Source: an uncultured Arcanobacterium sp. (GTDB lineage: Bacteria; Actinomycetota; Actinomycetes; Actinomycetales; Actinomycetaceae). From it: DNA of 64,000 nucleotides. The DNA is taken from assembly GCA_958428545.1 (NCBI GenBank), contig CAUAGM010000002.1:186001-250000 (forward strand), in the 5' to 3' direction. A model generated the notes under the pieces. It saw nothing but the letters and a program-made list of their open reading frames with translations, was not told the DNA's origin and did not search any database. The position numbers were made by a program, and so were the translations under genes. How positions within the stretch are numbered: the first letter of the stretch is position 1; the number at the start of each line of letters is the position of its first letter. Below are positions 16,459 through 25,241 of this stretch, one piece after another.

Positions 16459-16938
16459 TTATGAAGGGGCATCCCCTCTATCATCATTGAACGAACGCAC
16501 CATCACAATAGCATCATCGTCAGAATAATAGCCCCGCCTGCGGCTCAACTCATTGAAACCAAGACTTCGATAGAGCTGCTGCGTACCCGTATCTGTAGCT
16601 CTAACTTCAAGCAATACACGCTCAGCTCCTGCCGACCGCACTGCTGATACAAGATGAGTGACGAGCCGCCGAGCAATCCCCTGCCTGCGAAAATCTGGAG
16701 CAACCGAAACCGTGAGAATTTCTGCATCCCGTGCACAGCGCGCTCCTGCAATCGCAATAATCTGAGGAAAAGACCTGATAGGGTCTGCTTCTCCTACACA
16801 AGCGACATATAGCCGGTCAGATGCAGACAACTCATTTTCCCAAATTGCGCTCGACCAAGCGTCACGCCCAAAAATTCTGTGATCAAAATCGGCCAGATGC
16901 CCACTCCAACTTGCAGGAGGGGAGAAAAAATCACACAT
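16459..16938 (-). CDS. rimI: Ribosomal protein S18-alanine N-acetyltransferase (RimI-type GNAT)
   Basis: A 159-residue GNAT acetyltransferase. The acetyl-CoA loop is VAPDFRRQGIARRLV, the beta-4/5 region is ILTVSV and the C-terminal RATDTGTQQLYRSLGFNELSRRRGYY ends in the RRxYY pattern typical of RimI. It directly follows tsaB (8-bp gap), the usual place for rimI in actinobacterial t6A clusters. RimI acetylates the N-terminal alanine of S18; other substrates are possible in this family. Confidence 0.9.
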   Translation of the reverse strand: MCDFFSPPASWSGHLADFDHRIFGRDAWSSAIWENELSASDRLYVACVGEADPIRSFPQIIAIAGARCARDAEILTVSVAPDFRRQGIARRLVTHLVSAVRSAGAERVLLEVRATDTGTQQLYRSLGFNELSRRRGYYSDDDAIVMVRSFNDDRGDAPS

Positions 16939-16946
16939 TTGCCCTA

Positions 16947-17666
16947 CTAGGCTTTATGCTCGTACGGATTTCCCTGCGCATGAGGCTGAGCATGCGCTCC
17001 TGCGTGCACGTCAGGGCGCCGTAAATAGAGTGGTTCACTCGAAAGATCAACGCTTTCACCAGCGTCACAGCGAGATTGCCGAGAAAGCAGTAAACGCACC
17101 CATACATCAGGACTGACCGTCACGATCTGCTCATCATGCCCAAGATCACGATACAAACTCTCATCAGCTTGATGTTTCACCACAACTGCTGGCGCATCAT
17201 CGAGCTTCTGCGCAAGAAGCTCTGGAGCAATAACTTCTGCTTCCGAAAGAATCTCAAGATCATCAGGCCCCATAGCACGCGCACGCAATGCATACAATTC
17301 CTTGCGGCGAGCATCAATGACTGGCACCACGATATTTGCCCCAGCATCCACACCAGCTAAGGCGAGCACTTCCAAAGAACTCAACCCATAGAGCGGCACA
17401 CCCCATACTGCTGCAAGAGTTCTCGCCGTCACTAAACCTGCACGCAACCCCGTAAAAGCAGCTGGTCCTCTGCCTGCAATAATCGCATCAGCACGAGAAA
17501 TATCGGCCACGCTCAGCGCCTCTTTCACCATCGGCGTCAGGTTCTCAGCATGGTGCCGAGTATCAGCAGAAGTGAGAAAAGCCAAAACTTTCAGCACGCC
17601 TGCACTCTTCGAAACAACGCCGATCTCAATTCCTGCCGATGTATCGATAGTCACATAAATAGCCAT
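16947..17666 (-). CDS. tsaB: tRNA threonylcarbamoyladenosine synthesis protein TsaB
   Basis: TsaB is the inactive ASKHA paralogue that dimerises with TsaD. The 239-residue protein has the N-terminal VTIDTSAGIEIGVV, HHAENLTPMVKEAL, and GRGPAAFTGLRAGLVTARTLA, the hallmark of TsaB. It lacks the metal-binding histidines of TsaD, as expected. It starts 3 bp after the unknown membrane protein gene and is followed closely by rimI, so the three are co-transcribed. The C-terminal ~20 residues (HAGAHAQPHAQGN) are histidine-rich and low-complexity. Confidence 0.94.
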   Translation of the reverse strand: MAIYVTIDTSAGIEIGVVSKSAGVLKVLAFLTSADTRHHAENLTPMVKEALSVADISRADAIIAGRGPAAFTGLRAGLVTARTLAAVWGVPLYGLSSLEVLALAGVDAGANIVVPVIDARRKELYALRARAMGPDDLEILSEAEVIAPELLAQKLDDAPAVVVKHQADESLYRDLGHDEQIVTVSPDVWVRLLLSRQSRCDAGESVDLSSEPLYLRRPDVHAGAHAQPHAQGNPYEHKA

Positions 17667-17669
17667 TAT

Positions 17670-18596
17670 TTATTCCTCTTCCTCTTTAGATACACGCCGA
17701 TATACATGAACTTTCCCTGATGCCTTTCCCAAACTCGGCACAGATTCTTTACTGCCATCTTCAACAACTGCAAACGAGCGCGTATTAGAATGCTCACAAT
17801 TAGGCTCAGCCAATCGCTCAGCACGATCCCCCGCATGATGCTGCTCCCAACGCAGCCACAGAAGCGACACCGTCATAAGGGCAACGATCAGCAGCGCAGT
17901 AACGACTATTCCTACTGGAGTGACCCGACGATCCTCGTGCGCCATTGCTTGAGAAGAATTTTCTAAACGTTCATTCTTTGCCGCATCGATACCTATGAGA
18001 CGATCTCTTTGCACAAGAAAATCGTCAAGATTTATTTCCCCAGCTACGATACGCTTTCCAACTTCTCCAACCTGGCTCACGAGATTATCATGCACAAAAA
18101 ACCATGTGCGCAGCTGCGGATCAAAAACAAGAGATTGAGGATCAGCCAATCCTTGCGCAATATCGCGAAGCAGTGCAGCGAGCGCAGCGTCATCCGTCAC
18201 CTGCTCATCAGCAGAGCCTGAAGCAGAAAAATCTGCCCACAAAGCCCCAACATACTCCCCATCAGGAGCATTCAAAGAAGCAATCCACCAGTTACTTTCA
18301 GAAATCTTCGAAGTAGAGCCGCTATCGGCACTGACAATCGCATTCACAGCACGCGGCCGCCCAATCTGCAGTGCAGCGACGTCATTTGCACTCATGCTAG
18401 GCAAATCTTTCGCAGCACGGGAAATCACCGCACTCAGCCCCTGCTCAGAAAACCACGCAGCGACCTCATCCCTAGACAATGCCCAGGCAGGCAGAGCACA
18501 TATTCCCACACACATCACAAAAGCGCATGCGAAAGCCGCTATAGCAAAAAGTGCACGCAACAAACGCGAAGTGAAAAAAGAAATACTCATAGCCAT
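17670..18596 (-). CDS. Unknown secreted/membrane protein within the t6A cluster
   Basis: A 308-residue protein of no family I recognise. An N-terminal hydrophobic segment (about 11-38) is a signal peptide or anchor; a second transmembrane helix is at about 227-248 (VTPVGIVVTALLIVALMTVSLLWL), followed by a charged tail ending KEEEE. The domain between them (about 40-215) should lie outside the cell; it begins LSRDEVAAWFSEQGLSAVISRAAK and has WWIASLNAPDGEYVGALWADF and TWFFVHD segments. Its start shares one base with the tsaE stop (TAATG) and tsaB follows after 3 bp, so it is translationally coupled to the t6A genes without an obvious link to tRNA modification. Confidence 0.75.
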   Translation of the reverse strand: MAMSISFFTSRLLRALFAIAAFACAFVMCVGICALPAWALSRDEVAAWFSEQGLSAVISRAAKDLPSMSANDVAALQIGRPRAVNAIVSADSGSTSKISESNWWIASLNAPDGEYVGALWADFSASGSADEQVTDDAALAALLRDIAQGLADPQSLVFDPQLRTWFFVHDNLVSQVGEVGKRIVAGEINLDDFLVQRDRLIGIDAAKNERLENSSQAMAHEDRRVTPVGIVVTALLIVALMTVSLLWLRWEQHHAGDRAERLAEPNCEHSNTRSFAVVEDGSKESVPSLGKASGKVHVYRRVSKEEEE

Positions 18597-19138
18597 TACA
18601 CACTCTGCGCTAACAACTCTTGCACGACAGGAGATGCTTGCACAGCAGAAGCAAGCTCATGTGAACGCGTACCGTAGGCCGTAAATATAAGCACACGCGG
18701 CGCATCATCGTAGAGGTCTTCTGGCTCTTCGCCCTCAGATCCTCCTTCTGGGCGTTTAATCGCAATTTCTAAGCGATCATCGCTCAATACCTCAGTTTTG
18801 CCAGCTCCCCATTCCACAACGGTGAGTGCTTCATCCAAAGTGGTATCGAGATCTAAAGCATCAAGTTCATCCATTGAATTCAAACGATAAGCATCCACAT
18901 GAACGAGATCAAGACCTGTGCCGCAAGATATATGACCGCGATGAATCTGTGCAATCACAAACGTGGGACTTTGCACTCTTCCCTGCACTCCCAGCGCCCG
19001 CGCAATTCCTTGAGTCATCGTAGTTTTCCCAGCACCCAGCGGACCGTTTAACATCACTAAATCTCCTGGCTGAGCTGCCGCGCCGAGCGCTTCTCCTACT
19101 GCTTGAATAGCTTCGACTGTTGGCACAATTATCTGCAT
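18596..19138 (-). CDS. tsaE: tRNA threonylcarbamoyladenosine synthesis ATPase TsaE
   Basis: TsaE is the small ATPase that drives TsaBD turnover. It shows the P-loop GPLGAGKTTMTQGIARALG, QSPTFVI, VHVDAYRL and VVEWGAGKTEVL, all diagnostic. The start at 19138 (180 residues) is preferred: it has a GAGAAG site six to eight bases upstream and begins right before the conserved N-terminal strand; an earlier ATG would overlap alr by 50 bp. The C-terminal part carries an acidic insertion (GGSEGEEPEDLYDD). It lies 10 bp after alr and overlaps the next gene by 1 bp. Confidence 0.94.
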   Translation of the reverse strand: MQIIVPTVEAIQAVGEALGAAAQPGDLVMLNGPLGAGKTTMTQGIARALGVQGRVQSPTFVIAQIHRGHISCGTGLDLVHVDAYRLNSMDELDALDLDTTLDEALTVVEWGAGKTEVLSDDRLEIAIKRPEGGSEGEEPEDLYDDAPRVLIFTAYGTRSHELASAVQASPVVQELLAQSV

Positions 19139-19148
19139 AATTTTCTTC

Positions 19149-20339
19149 TCATTCCTCATCATCACAATACTTATCATCGCAATACTCGCGAGGCACACGA
19201 ATGCCGATCCTCGTGACTATTTCATATCCGATCGTCCCCGCATAGCTCCCCCAATCATCAGCGCTCGGCGAATCATTCTCTGCCCCAAATAACGTAACGG
19301 TATCTCCAGGGCGTGCCCCAGGAGCGTCAATCACAAACTGATCCATACAGACTCTCCCAATAATCGGACACCTCTGATTATTAAACTGCACATACGCACA
19401 ATTACTTGCCGCTCGAGGAATACCATCTGCATACCCGAGGGGAATAGTTGCCAGATGAGCAGCAGCATCGGTATGAGCAGTATGCCCATAGCTCACCCCC
19501 GTATTTTGCGGCACGTCTCGCACAGACACCACAGAAGCTTCAAGACGCATCACAGGGTGAAGATCGAGTTCTGCCGCAGTTGCTACCTGCGGATTTGGAC
19601 TCAGCCCATAGAGCATAATCCCCGGACGCACCATCGTATATCGCGTATGAGGATGCCAAATCATACCTGCCGACGCCGCTAAATGCACAAACTCAGGCTG
19701 AATACCAGCACTGCCCAAAATACCGCGCGCCTGCTCAAAAAGTTTGACCTGCTCAGCAGTCACCAGCGAATCCGGCTCATCAGCACACGCCAAATGACTC
19801 CACAATCCGATCACTTCAATGAGACCACTTTGCTCATAATCCACAAGATTTCGGGCAAATTCTGGAAAATCGCAGATACTTACGCCGCCGCGAGCCATAC
19901 CAGTATCAACTTCTATATGCACCCGCGCGGCTATCTCGCACTCAGCGCTCGCACGAGAAATTCGATCCAGCAATTCTACAGAACTCACCGTTAGATCAAT
20001 GTTTAATTCAAGAGCCTCCGATAAAGGGGCATCTGGCTCTGCCATAAGGCTCAAAATATGCGTACCGTCACCAATTTTACGACGAAGTGCCATAGCCTCG
20101 CCCAGCTGTGCAATCCCAAGCCACTGCACGCCTTCAGCTTGTGCCCATCGAGCAATCTCTTCTGCCCCATGCCCATAAGCATCCGCTTTAACAACCGCCA
20201 TTACCTCAGCATCACCAGCATATTCGCGAGCGCGCGCCAGATTATGGCAAAAAGCTGCACGGGAAATCTGAGCGCGCGAAGGATAGTATTCCTTAGAAGG
20301 AAATACATGAGCACTCGTAGAATGCTTACAGCTAGCCAT
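19149..20339 (-). CDS. alr: Alanine racemase
   Basis: A PLP-dependent fold-III enzyme making D-alanine for peptidoglycan. The PLP lysine is K51 in VVKADAYGHGA; other motifs are EVDTGMARGG, GLWSHLACAD, and the C-terminal catalytic tyrosine region NTGVSYGHTA and RVCMDQFVID. The start at ATG 20339 (396 residues) is decided by a GAGGAG site eight bases ahead; an ATG five codons earlier touches its own AGGAAG and is unlikely. It follows nnr by 22 bp and precedes tsaE by 10 bp, the usual alr-tsaE neighbourhood in actinobacteria. The C-terminus carries a repeated KYCDD motif not expected in the family. Confidence 0.96.
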   Translation of the reverse strand: MASCKHSTSAHVFPSKEYYPSRAQISRAAFCHNLARAREYAGDAEVMAVVKADAYGHGAEEIARWAQAEGVQWLGIAQLGEAMALRRKIGDGTHILSLMAEPDAPLSEALELNIDLTVSSVELLDRISRASAECEIAARVHIEVDTGMARGGVSICDFPEFARNLVDYEQSGLIEVIGLWSHLACADEPDSLVTAEQVKLFEQARGILGSAGIQPEFVHLAASAGMIWHPHTRYTMVRPGIMLYGLSPNPQVATAAELDLHPVMRLEASVVSVRDVPQNTGVSYGHTAHTDAAAHLATIPLGYADGIPRAASNCAYVQFNNQRCPIIGRVCMDQFVIDAPGARPGDTVTLFGAENDSPSADDWGSYAGTIGYEIVTRIGIRVPREYCDDKYCDDEE

Positions 20340-20361
20340 CACATCGCTCCTCATCTTCCTA

Positions 20362-21882
20362 CTAATAGTAAGACTCGTTGCCTAGGATTTTGAAAATCGT
20401 CTGCGCAATATGCTCAGCAACCTCTCCAGCCGTTATAGGGCGCCCTACGAATCCATTCTTAACCTGAGCCGCATCTTGAGCGGCCTGTGCATGCACACAG
20501 CATGCACCAGCAGCCAGCCGAAGTACCAAATCACTATGCTCTCCACGTGCCTGAATCTCGTCACCATACATCGCGAGCAGAGCACCTATCGTTCCAGCCA
20601 ACACGTCTCCAGCACCTGCTGACGCTAGCCATCCAGGCGCTCCCCCTTGTGCATAGAGCGGCCCATGCGCAGCCGCAATAACATTGACAGCCCCTTTAAG
20701 TACAACCGTTGCGCCCGTGAGCGCAGCTGCGAGTCTTACTGCACGCGCTGGAGCAGCTTCAATATCAGAACGCGTAACATCTTCACCTCGCGCCCGAAGC
20801 AGTGCAGCTAACTCTCCTGCGTGAGGAGTTATCACAACAGTTGATGGCACGTCACCATCATAAATTAGCTCTATTGCCCGAGCGTCGCACACAACTGGAT
20901 ACCCTTCAGCAAACGCATTGTGCAGTATTCGAGATGCCTCATCGAGAGAATCTAAGCCAGATCCGAGTGCCCATGCCTGCACCTGCCCTGGTGCACATAC
21001 GACATCTGGATAGGAAGTGACAACAGCGTCTACTTCACCCAGATAGCGCACCATACCTATGCCTACTGCGCGCGCTCCTGCCACACACAGCATCCCAGCT
21101 CCTGGGTATGTGCGAGAACCTGCCAGAATCCCCAATACTCCGCGCGTATATTTATGGTCGTGACTTCCTGGAATTTTCCATAGATCACGCACATCAGCAG
21201 CAGTCAGGCTCACGAGCGCAGGATCGGCGCTAAGATACGGCTCAAAACCAAGAGGAACCGTGACGATCCGCCCAGCATACTCACAGGCAGGCGGCAAATA
21301 TAGCGCACGTTTGGCGGCGCCCATCGTCACCGTCACATCCGCACACAAAGCAACTCCAGGCAGCGTGCCGTCATCAATTCCAACTCCTGACGGCACATCT
21401 ACGGCCAGAACCCACGGCTGCACGGCACTGGAATATCGAAGATGATTGAGCATACGAATAACGCCTGCAAGCGGCTCTCGAATCGCTCCGCGAGCGCCGA
21501 TCCCCAGCAACCCGTCAATCCACACTCTACTTGCGCCAGCAATCTGCTCAAGGGAGGTCTTATCAGGATTGTGGATTATACGGACTCCAGCACGCTGAGC
21601 TGCCGAAAGCCCTGCCGCGTGAGGCTCTCCACAACAGATCGCCGTCACCGCCAAACCGCGACGCGCTAAGGCAGCAGATGCATAAAGCGCGTCTGCCCCA
21701 TTATTGCCTGCCCCTACAAGAGCCATGACCGTAGAACCAGGAACTCGGCAATCCGCTGCTTTGAGATGACGGATTACCTCCATCGCAACCGCATAAGAAG
21801 CATGCTCCATTAAAGGCGCACCGAGATCGAGAAGCTGCTGCTCAGCTGCGCGTATATCATCAACCCGATAGGCTCGTTTCAT
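20362..21882 (-). CDS. nnr: Bifunctional NAD(P)H-hydrate epimerase / ADP-dependent dehydratase
   Basis: Repairs hydrated NADH and NADPH: the N-terminal domain (about 1-210) epimerises NAD(P)HX and the C-terminal domain (about 225-500) dehydrates the S form using ADP. Visible motifs are VGAGNNGADALYAA, IDGLLGIGARG, AVDVPSGVGIDDG for the epimerase, and ILAGSRTYPGAGMLC, TPHAGELAALL, VVLKG and ASAGAGDVLAGTIGALLA for the ribokinase-like domain. ATG 21882 (506 residues) is chosen over an upstream GTG because TAAAAT lies seven bases ahead of it and the domain starts there. It is the first gene of a leftward unit with alr and the tsa genes, 51 bp after glmS. Confidence 0.93.
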   Translation of the reverse strand: MKRAYRVDDIRAAEQQLLDLGAPLMEHASYAVAMEVIRHLKAADCRVPGSTVMALVGAGNNGADALYASAALARRGLAVTAICCGEPHAAGLSAAQRAGVRIIHNPDKTSLEQIAGASRVWIDGLLGIGARGAIREPLAGVIRMLNHLRYSSAVQPWVLAVDVPSGVGIDDGTLPGVALCADVTVTMGAAKRALYLPPACEYAGRIVTVPLGFEPYLSADPALVSLTAADVRDLWKIPGSHDHKYTRGVLGILAGSRTYPGAGMLCVAGARAVGIGMVRYLGEVDAVVTSYPDVVCAPGQVQAWALGSGLDSLDEASRILHNAFAEGYPVVCDARAIELIYDGDVPSTVVITPHAGELAALLRARGEDVTRSDIEAAPARAVRLAAALTGATVVLKGAVNVIAAAHGPLYAQGGAPGWLASAGAGDVLAGTIGALLAMYGDEIQARGEHSDLVLRLAAGACCVHAQAAQDAAQVKNGFVGRPITAGEVAEHIAQTIFKILGNESYY

Positions 21883-21889
21883 AGCGCCT

Positions 21890-21895
21890 ATTTTA
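21890..21895 (-). promoter_or_regulatory. -10 element of the nnr-alr-tsaE unit (leaderless geometry)
   Basis: TAAAAT on the minus strand, seven bases (AGGCGCT), then ATG 21882. It lies in the 51-bp gap behind glmS. Confidence 0.5.
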
Positions 21896-21933
21896 GCTGG
21901 CACGCCGCGCGAATACTCTCAGTTTTGTTTTCT

Positions 21934-23793
21934 CTAATCTGTTGTGACGGCTTTAGCAAGGTTACGAGGTTTATCAACGTCGTATCCTTTGCGTTTTGCC
22001 AATTCACACGCAAAAATTTGCAAAGGCACAATCGTGACGAGCGGCATCATCAATGTGGGCGTAGATTGAGGCATTCGAATCACGACGTCTGCCTGCTGAT
22101 CAACAGCATGATCGCCCTCCTCCGCAAGAGCAATTATCTTCGCTCCACGCGCTTTCACTTCCGCTACAGCTGAAACCACTTTGGAATGCAGCAGTGGGCG
22201 CCGAGGAGTGGGGACAATAATAAACACTGGCACATCTGCCTCGACAAGAGCAATAGGACCGTGCTTAAGCTCGCCAGCAGCAAAACCTTCCGCGTGAATA
22301 TAAGCAAGTTCTTTGAGTTTAAGCGCTCCTTCGAGAGCGATCGGAAAACCGACGTGCCGCCCAAGGAAAAGCACAGAATCAATATCGGAAAATTTTTCAG
22401 CTAAAGTTTTAATTTCTTCCTGCGTGCTCAAGACCTGCTCAATCCTACCTGGCATACGTGAAAGCTCCTCAAGATAGGTAGCAACCTCATCTGAGTATTT
22501 ATTTCCTCGCAGCTGAGCCAAATAAAGACCAAGAAGATAGGCAGCTGTGATTTGCGCTGCAAATGCTTTTGTAGACGCCACCGCCACCTCAGGGCCAGCG
22601 TGAGTATAGAGCACAGCATCTGCTTCACGGGCAATTGTTGAACCGTAGACATTGACGATTGCGAGCACGCGAGAGCCTTGCTCTGCAGCATGGCGTACAG
22701 CCATGAGAGTATCCATTGTCTCTCCCGACTGTGATATTGCCACAACGAGCGTTTTAGAATTGACGACTGGATCGCGATAGCGAAACTCGTGAGCAAGCTC
22801 CACTTCAACAGGAATACGGCACCAGTGCTCAATCGCATATTTAGCCACGTGCCCTGCATATGCTGCAGAACCGCACGCTACCACAATAATTTTGTCGATT
22901 GTGCGCAGCTCTGCCTCACTGATATTCATATCGTCAAGTTTGAGACATCCATGCTGGGTGGTGTGCCCAAGCAGCGTATCTGCCACAGCTTTGGGCTGCT
23001 CATGAATCTCTTTTTCCATAAAAGTATCAAAGCCGTCAGTCATTGCAGCATCAAGATCCCAATCCACAGTATAGATCTCGCCTTCTGCTGGCGTACCATC
23101 GAAATTGAGCAACTCTATGCTATCGGCTTTCACCACCACGATCTGATCTTGCCCGATAGCCATCGCACGCTTCGTATATCCCACAAATGCCGACACGTCG
23201 GAACCTAAGAAATTATCACCCTCGCCAATCCCAACAACGAGTGGAGAATTACGCCGAGCAGCAACAATCACATCCGGCTCTTCTGACGCAATTGCGACCA
23301 GAGCGAAAGAGCCCTGCAATTGGGCAGCTGCTGCAAGCATAGCAGCGCGCAAACTCCCGTGTTTCTCGTATTCCCGCCCTAGCACGTGCGCGGCGACTTC
23401 AGAATCTGTATCGGAAAGAAACGTATCGCCGTCACGTATAAGAGCATCTTTAAGCTCCGCAAAATTTTCGATAATTCCATTGTGGACGATTGCCACGTTG
23501 TGCGACTGCGAGAAATGAGGATGGGCATTCTCGTCTGTAGGAGTGCCATGAGTAGCCCAGCGCGTATGCCCGATAGCGCAATGCCCGCTCTTGCACGCAC
23601 TCTCACCCATCTCGGCGCGTAAATCCGCTACACGCCCACTCTTCTTATGAAGATCGATGCCGTGATCGCCGACGATTGCGATTCCTGCCGAATCATAACC
23701 GCGATACTCTAAACGCTCAAGCCCTTCGAGGACGATATCCGAAGGAGTGCCGCCGCACTCACGTGCCCCAATATATCCAACAATTCCGCACAT
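21934..23793 (-). CDS. glmS: Glutamine--fructose-6-phosphate aminotransferase (isomerizing)
   Basis: Makes glucosamine-6-phosphate for peptidoglycan. The 619-residue protein starts MCGIVGYIG, so C2 is the glutaminase nucleophile; GHTRWATHG and HNGIIENF follow. The two SIS domains (about 290-430 and 460-600) hold SQSGETMDTLMA and LGRHVGFPIALEGALKLKE; the C-terminus VDKPRNLAKAVT is the family signature with the active-site lysine. TAGTGT six bases before the ATG suggests a leaderless transcript, arguing against a glmS ribozyme, which would need a leader; none was seen. Confidence 0.97.
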   Translation of the reverse strand: MCGIVGYIGARECGGTPSDIVLEGLERLEYRGYDSAGIAIVGDHGIDLHKKSGRVADLRAEMGESACKSGHCAIGHTRWATHGTPTDENAHPHFSQSHNVAIVHNGIIENFAELKDALIRDGDTFLSDTDSEVAAHVLGREYEKHGSLRAAMLAAAAQLQGSFALVAIASEEPDVIVAARRNSPLVVGIGEGDNFLGSDVSAFVGYTKRAMAIGQDQIVVVKADSIELLNFDGTPAEGEIYTVDWDLDAAMTDGFDTFMEKEIHEQPKAVADTLLGHTTQHGCLKLDDMNISEAELRTIDKIIVVACGSAAYAGHVAKYAIEHWCRIPVEVELAHEFRYRDPVVNSKTLVVAISQSGETMDTLMAVRHAAEQGSRVLAIVNVYGSTIAREADAVLYTHAGPEVAVASTKAFAAQITAAYLLGLYLAQLRGNKYSDEVATYLEELSRMPGRIEQVLSTQEEIKTLAEKFSDIDSVLFLGRHVGFPIALEGALKLKELAYIHAEGFAAGELKHGPIALVEADVPVFIIVPTPRRPLLHSKVVSAVAEVKARGAKIIALAEEGDHAVDQQADVVIRMPQSTPTLMMPLVTIVPLQIFACELAKRKGYDVDKPRNLAKAVTTD

Positions 23794-23799
23794 ACACCC

Positions 23800-23805
23800 A
23801 CACTA
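23800..23805 (-). promoter_or_regulatory. -10 element of glmS (leaderless geometry)
   Basis: TAGTGT on the minus strand, six bases (GGGTGT), then ATG 23793. The hexamer matches the TANNNT pattern but is not a strong -10. Confidence 0.35.
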
Positions 23806-23956
23806 GCTCACCGAGATCAATTTCCGTAAGAAGCTGGCACAAAAAGACGCAAAATTTTATATAGTGCTCATAGCCAATACCCATATCCAGCGCACAATCT
23901 GCACAACGCTCTGCCTCCACTGTGCACTATTTCACCGAACATGAGAAACTACCTAT

Positions 23957-24961
23957 ATGACGCTACCCTTCAGCGCTGCCGAGCAGGCACACAGCCCGAT
24001 CAGCCCATCTTATACACACCGCTCTACCCCGCTTTCCACGTTTATGCCGATTTCCAGCACTCAGTGGCGAGCACTCGCAGCAACAACCGAACTGCCGCTC
24101 ACAGATAAAGACGTACGAGCTTTAGCGGCTCTGGGCGACCCAATTGGCATTGCCGAAGCAGACGCTATTTATCGCCCTTTATCAGCTCTTATGCAGATGT
24201 ATGCTCGCCATACTGGGCAGCTTATGAGTGAATCTCACTCTTTTATTGGCTTGCCTGAGCATCGCACGCCATGGATTATTGGCATTGCTGGTTCTGTGGC
24301 TGTTGGTAAATCAACTGCTGCCCGCCTGTTGCGTGAGCTTATGCGCCGCTGGCCGCAGACTCCGCACGTCGATTTGGTGACGACTGACGGTTTTCTTTAC
24401 CCCAACGCCACTCTCACTAAGCATGGACTTATGGATCGCAAGGGTTTTCCAGAATCTTATGACCGCCATGCCCTGCTGAATTTTCTCTCTGCCGTAAAAT
24501 CCGGCGTAGGAAATCTACACGTGCCAGTGTATGACCATATTTCGTACGATATCGTCCCAGGAAAATGGATCACTGTCGATAACCCAGACGTACTTATTGT
24601 TGAGGGTCTCAACGTTTTGCAACCTCCGCGAATGAGCAGCAGCGACGGAGAATTTCGAGCAGTTTCTGATTATTTTGATTTTTCTATCTACCTTGATGCA
24701 CCCGAAGACGCACTCGAACAGTGGTATATGGATCGGTTTAGAAATCTGCGTAAAACTGCGTTTACCAACACGAACTCTTTCTTCCGCTCCTATGCGAATT
24801 TGAGCGACGAAGAAGCAGACAATACTGCTCGCCGCCTCTGGCGTACCATCAATCTTCCAAACCTGCGCGAAAACGTGGCGCCCACACGCAGCCGTGCCAC
24901 TATCATTCTCACCAAGGGCGCTGACCACTCTGTCGAGACAATCTACCTGCGTAAGCTTTAG
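23957..24961 (+). CDS. coaA: Type I pantothenate kinase
   Basis: Phosphorylates pantothenate, the first step of coenzyme A synthesis. The 334-residue protein carries the P-loop GIAGSVAVGKSTAARLLRELM near residue 110, DLVTTDGFLYPN, RKGFPESYDRHALL, PVYDHISYDIVPG and VIVEGLNVLQ, all typical of the prokaryotic type I enzyme, then the substrate region YMDRFRNLRKTAF. A weak GAGAAAC precedes ATG 23957. It is a single rightward gene, divergent from glmS and convergent with purF, with about 280 bp of AT-rich sequence behind it. Confidence 0.96.
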   Translation: MTLPFSAAEQAHSPISPSYTHRSTPLSTFMPISSTQWRALAATTELPLTDKDVRALAALGDPIGIAEADAIYRPLSALMQMYARHTGQLMSESHSFIGLPEHRTPWIIGIAGSVAVGKSTAARLLRELMRRWPQTPHVDLVTTDGFLYPNATLTKHGLMDRKGFPESYDRHALLNFLSAVKSGVGNLHVPVYDHISYDIVPGKWITVDNPDVLIVEGLNVLQPPRMSSSDGEFRAVSDYFDFSIYLDAPEDALEQWYMDRFRNLRKTAFTNTNSFFRSYANLSDEEADNTARRLWRTINLPNLRENVAPTRSRATIILTKGADHSVETIYLRKL

Positions 24962-25241
24962 AGACAATACATGCAATAACTCACCACATGAGATTCCTTA
25001 AACACTCAGAGTAAAAACTCGAAGATGCTCAAAGACGATCAAGAAAGCTCAGGGCAAATACTCACAGATACGAGCAGTATCATCGAGCAATATCGCTAAA
25101 AACAGGCACGATCTGTTTGAGAACCATAGAGGGTGTGAGGGCAAGTACGCGCCACATGCACGCGGCATATAACGCCAGGGAGAAAGCGCCTTATCTCGCT
25201 ATATAAGCAACCAATCTGGCAGCTGCACCACAGCTTAAGCT

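Noticed and set aside
23794..23956. glmS ribozyme in front of glmS
   Set aside because: No ribozyme core was recognised and the leaderless-type promoter leaves no leader to hold one.
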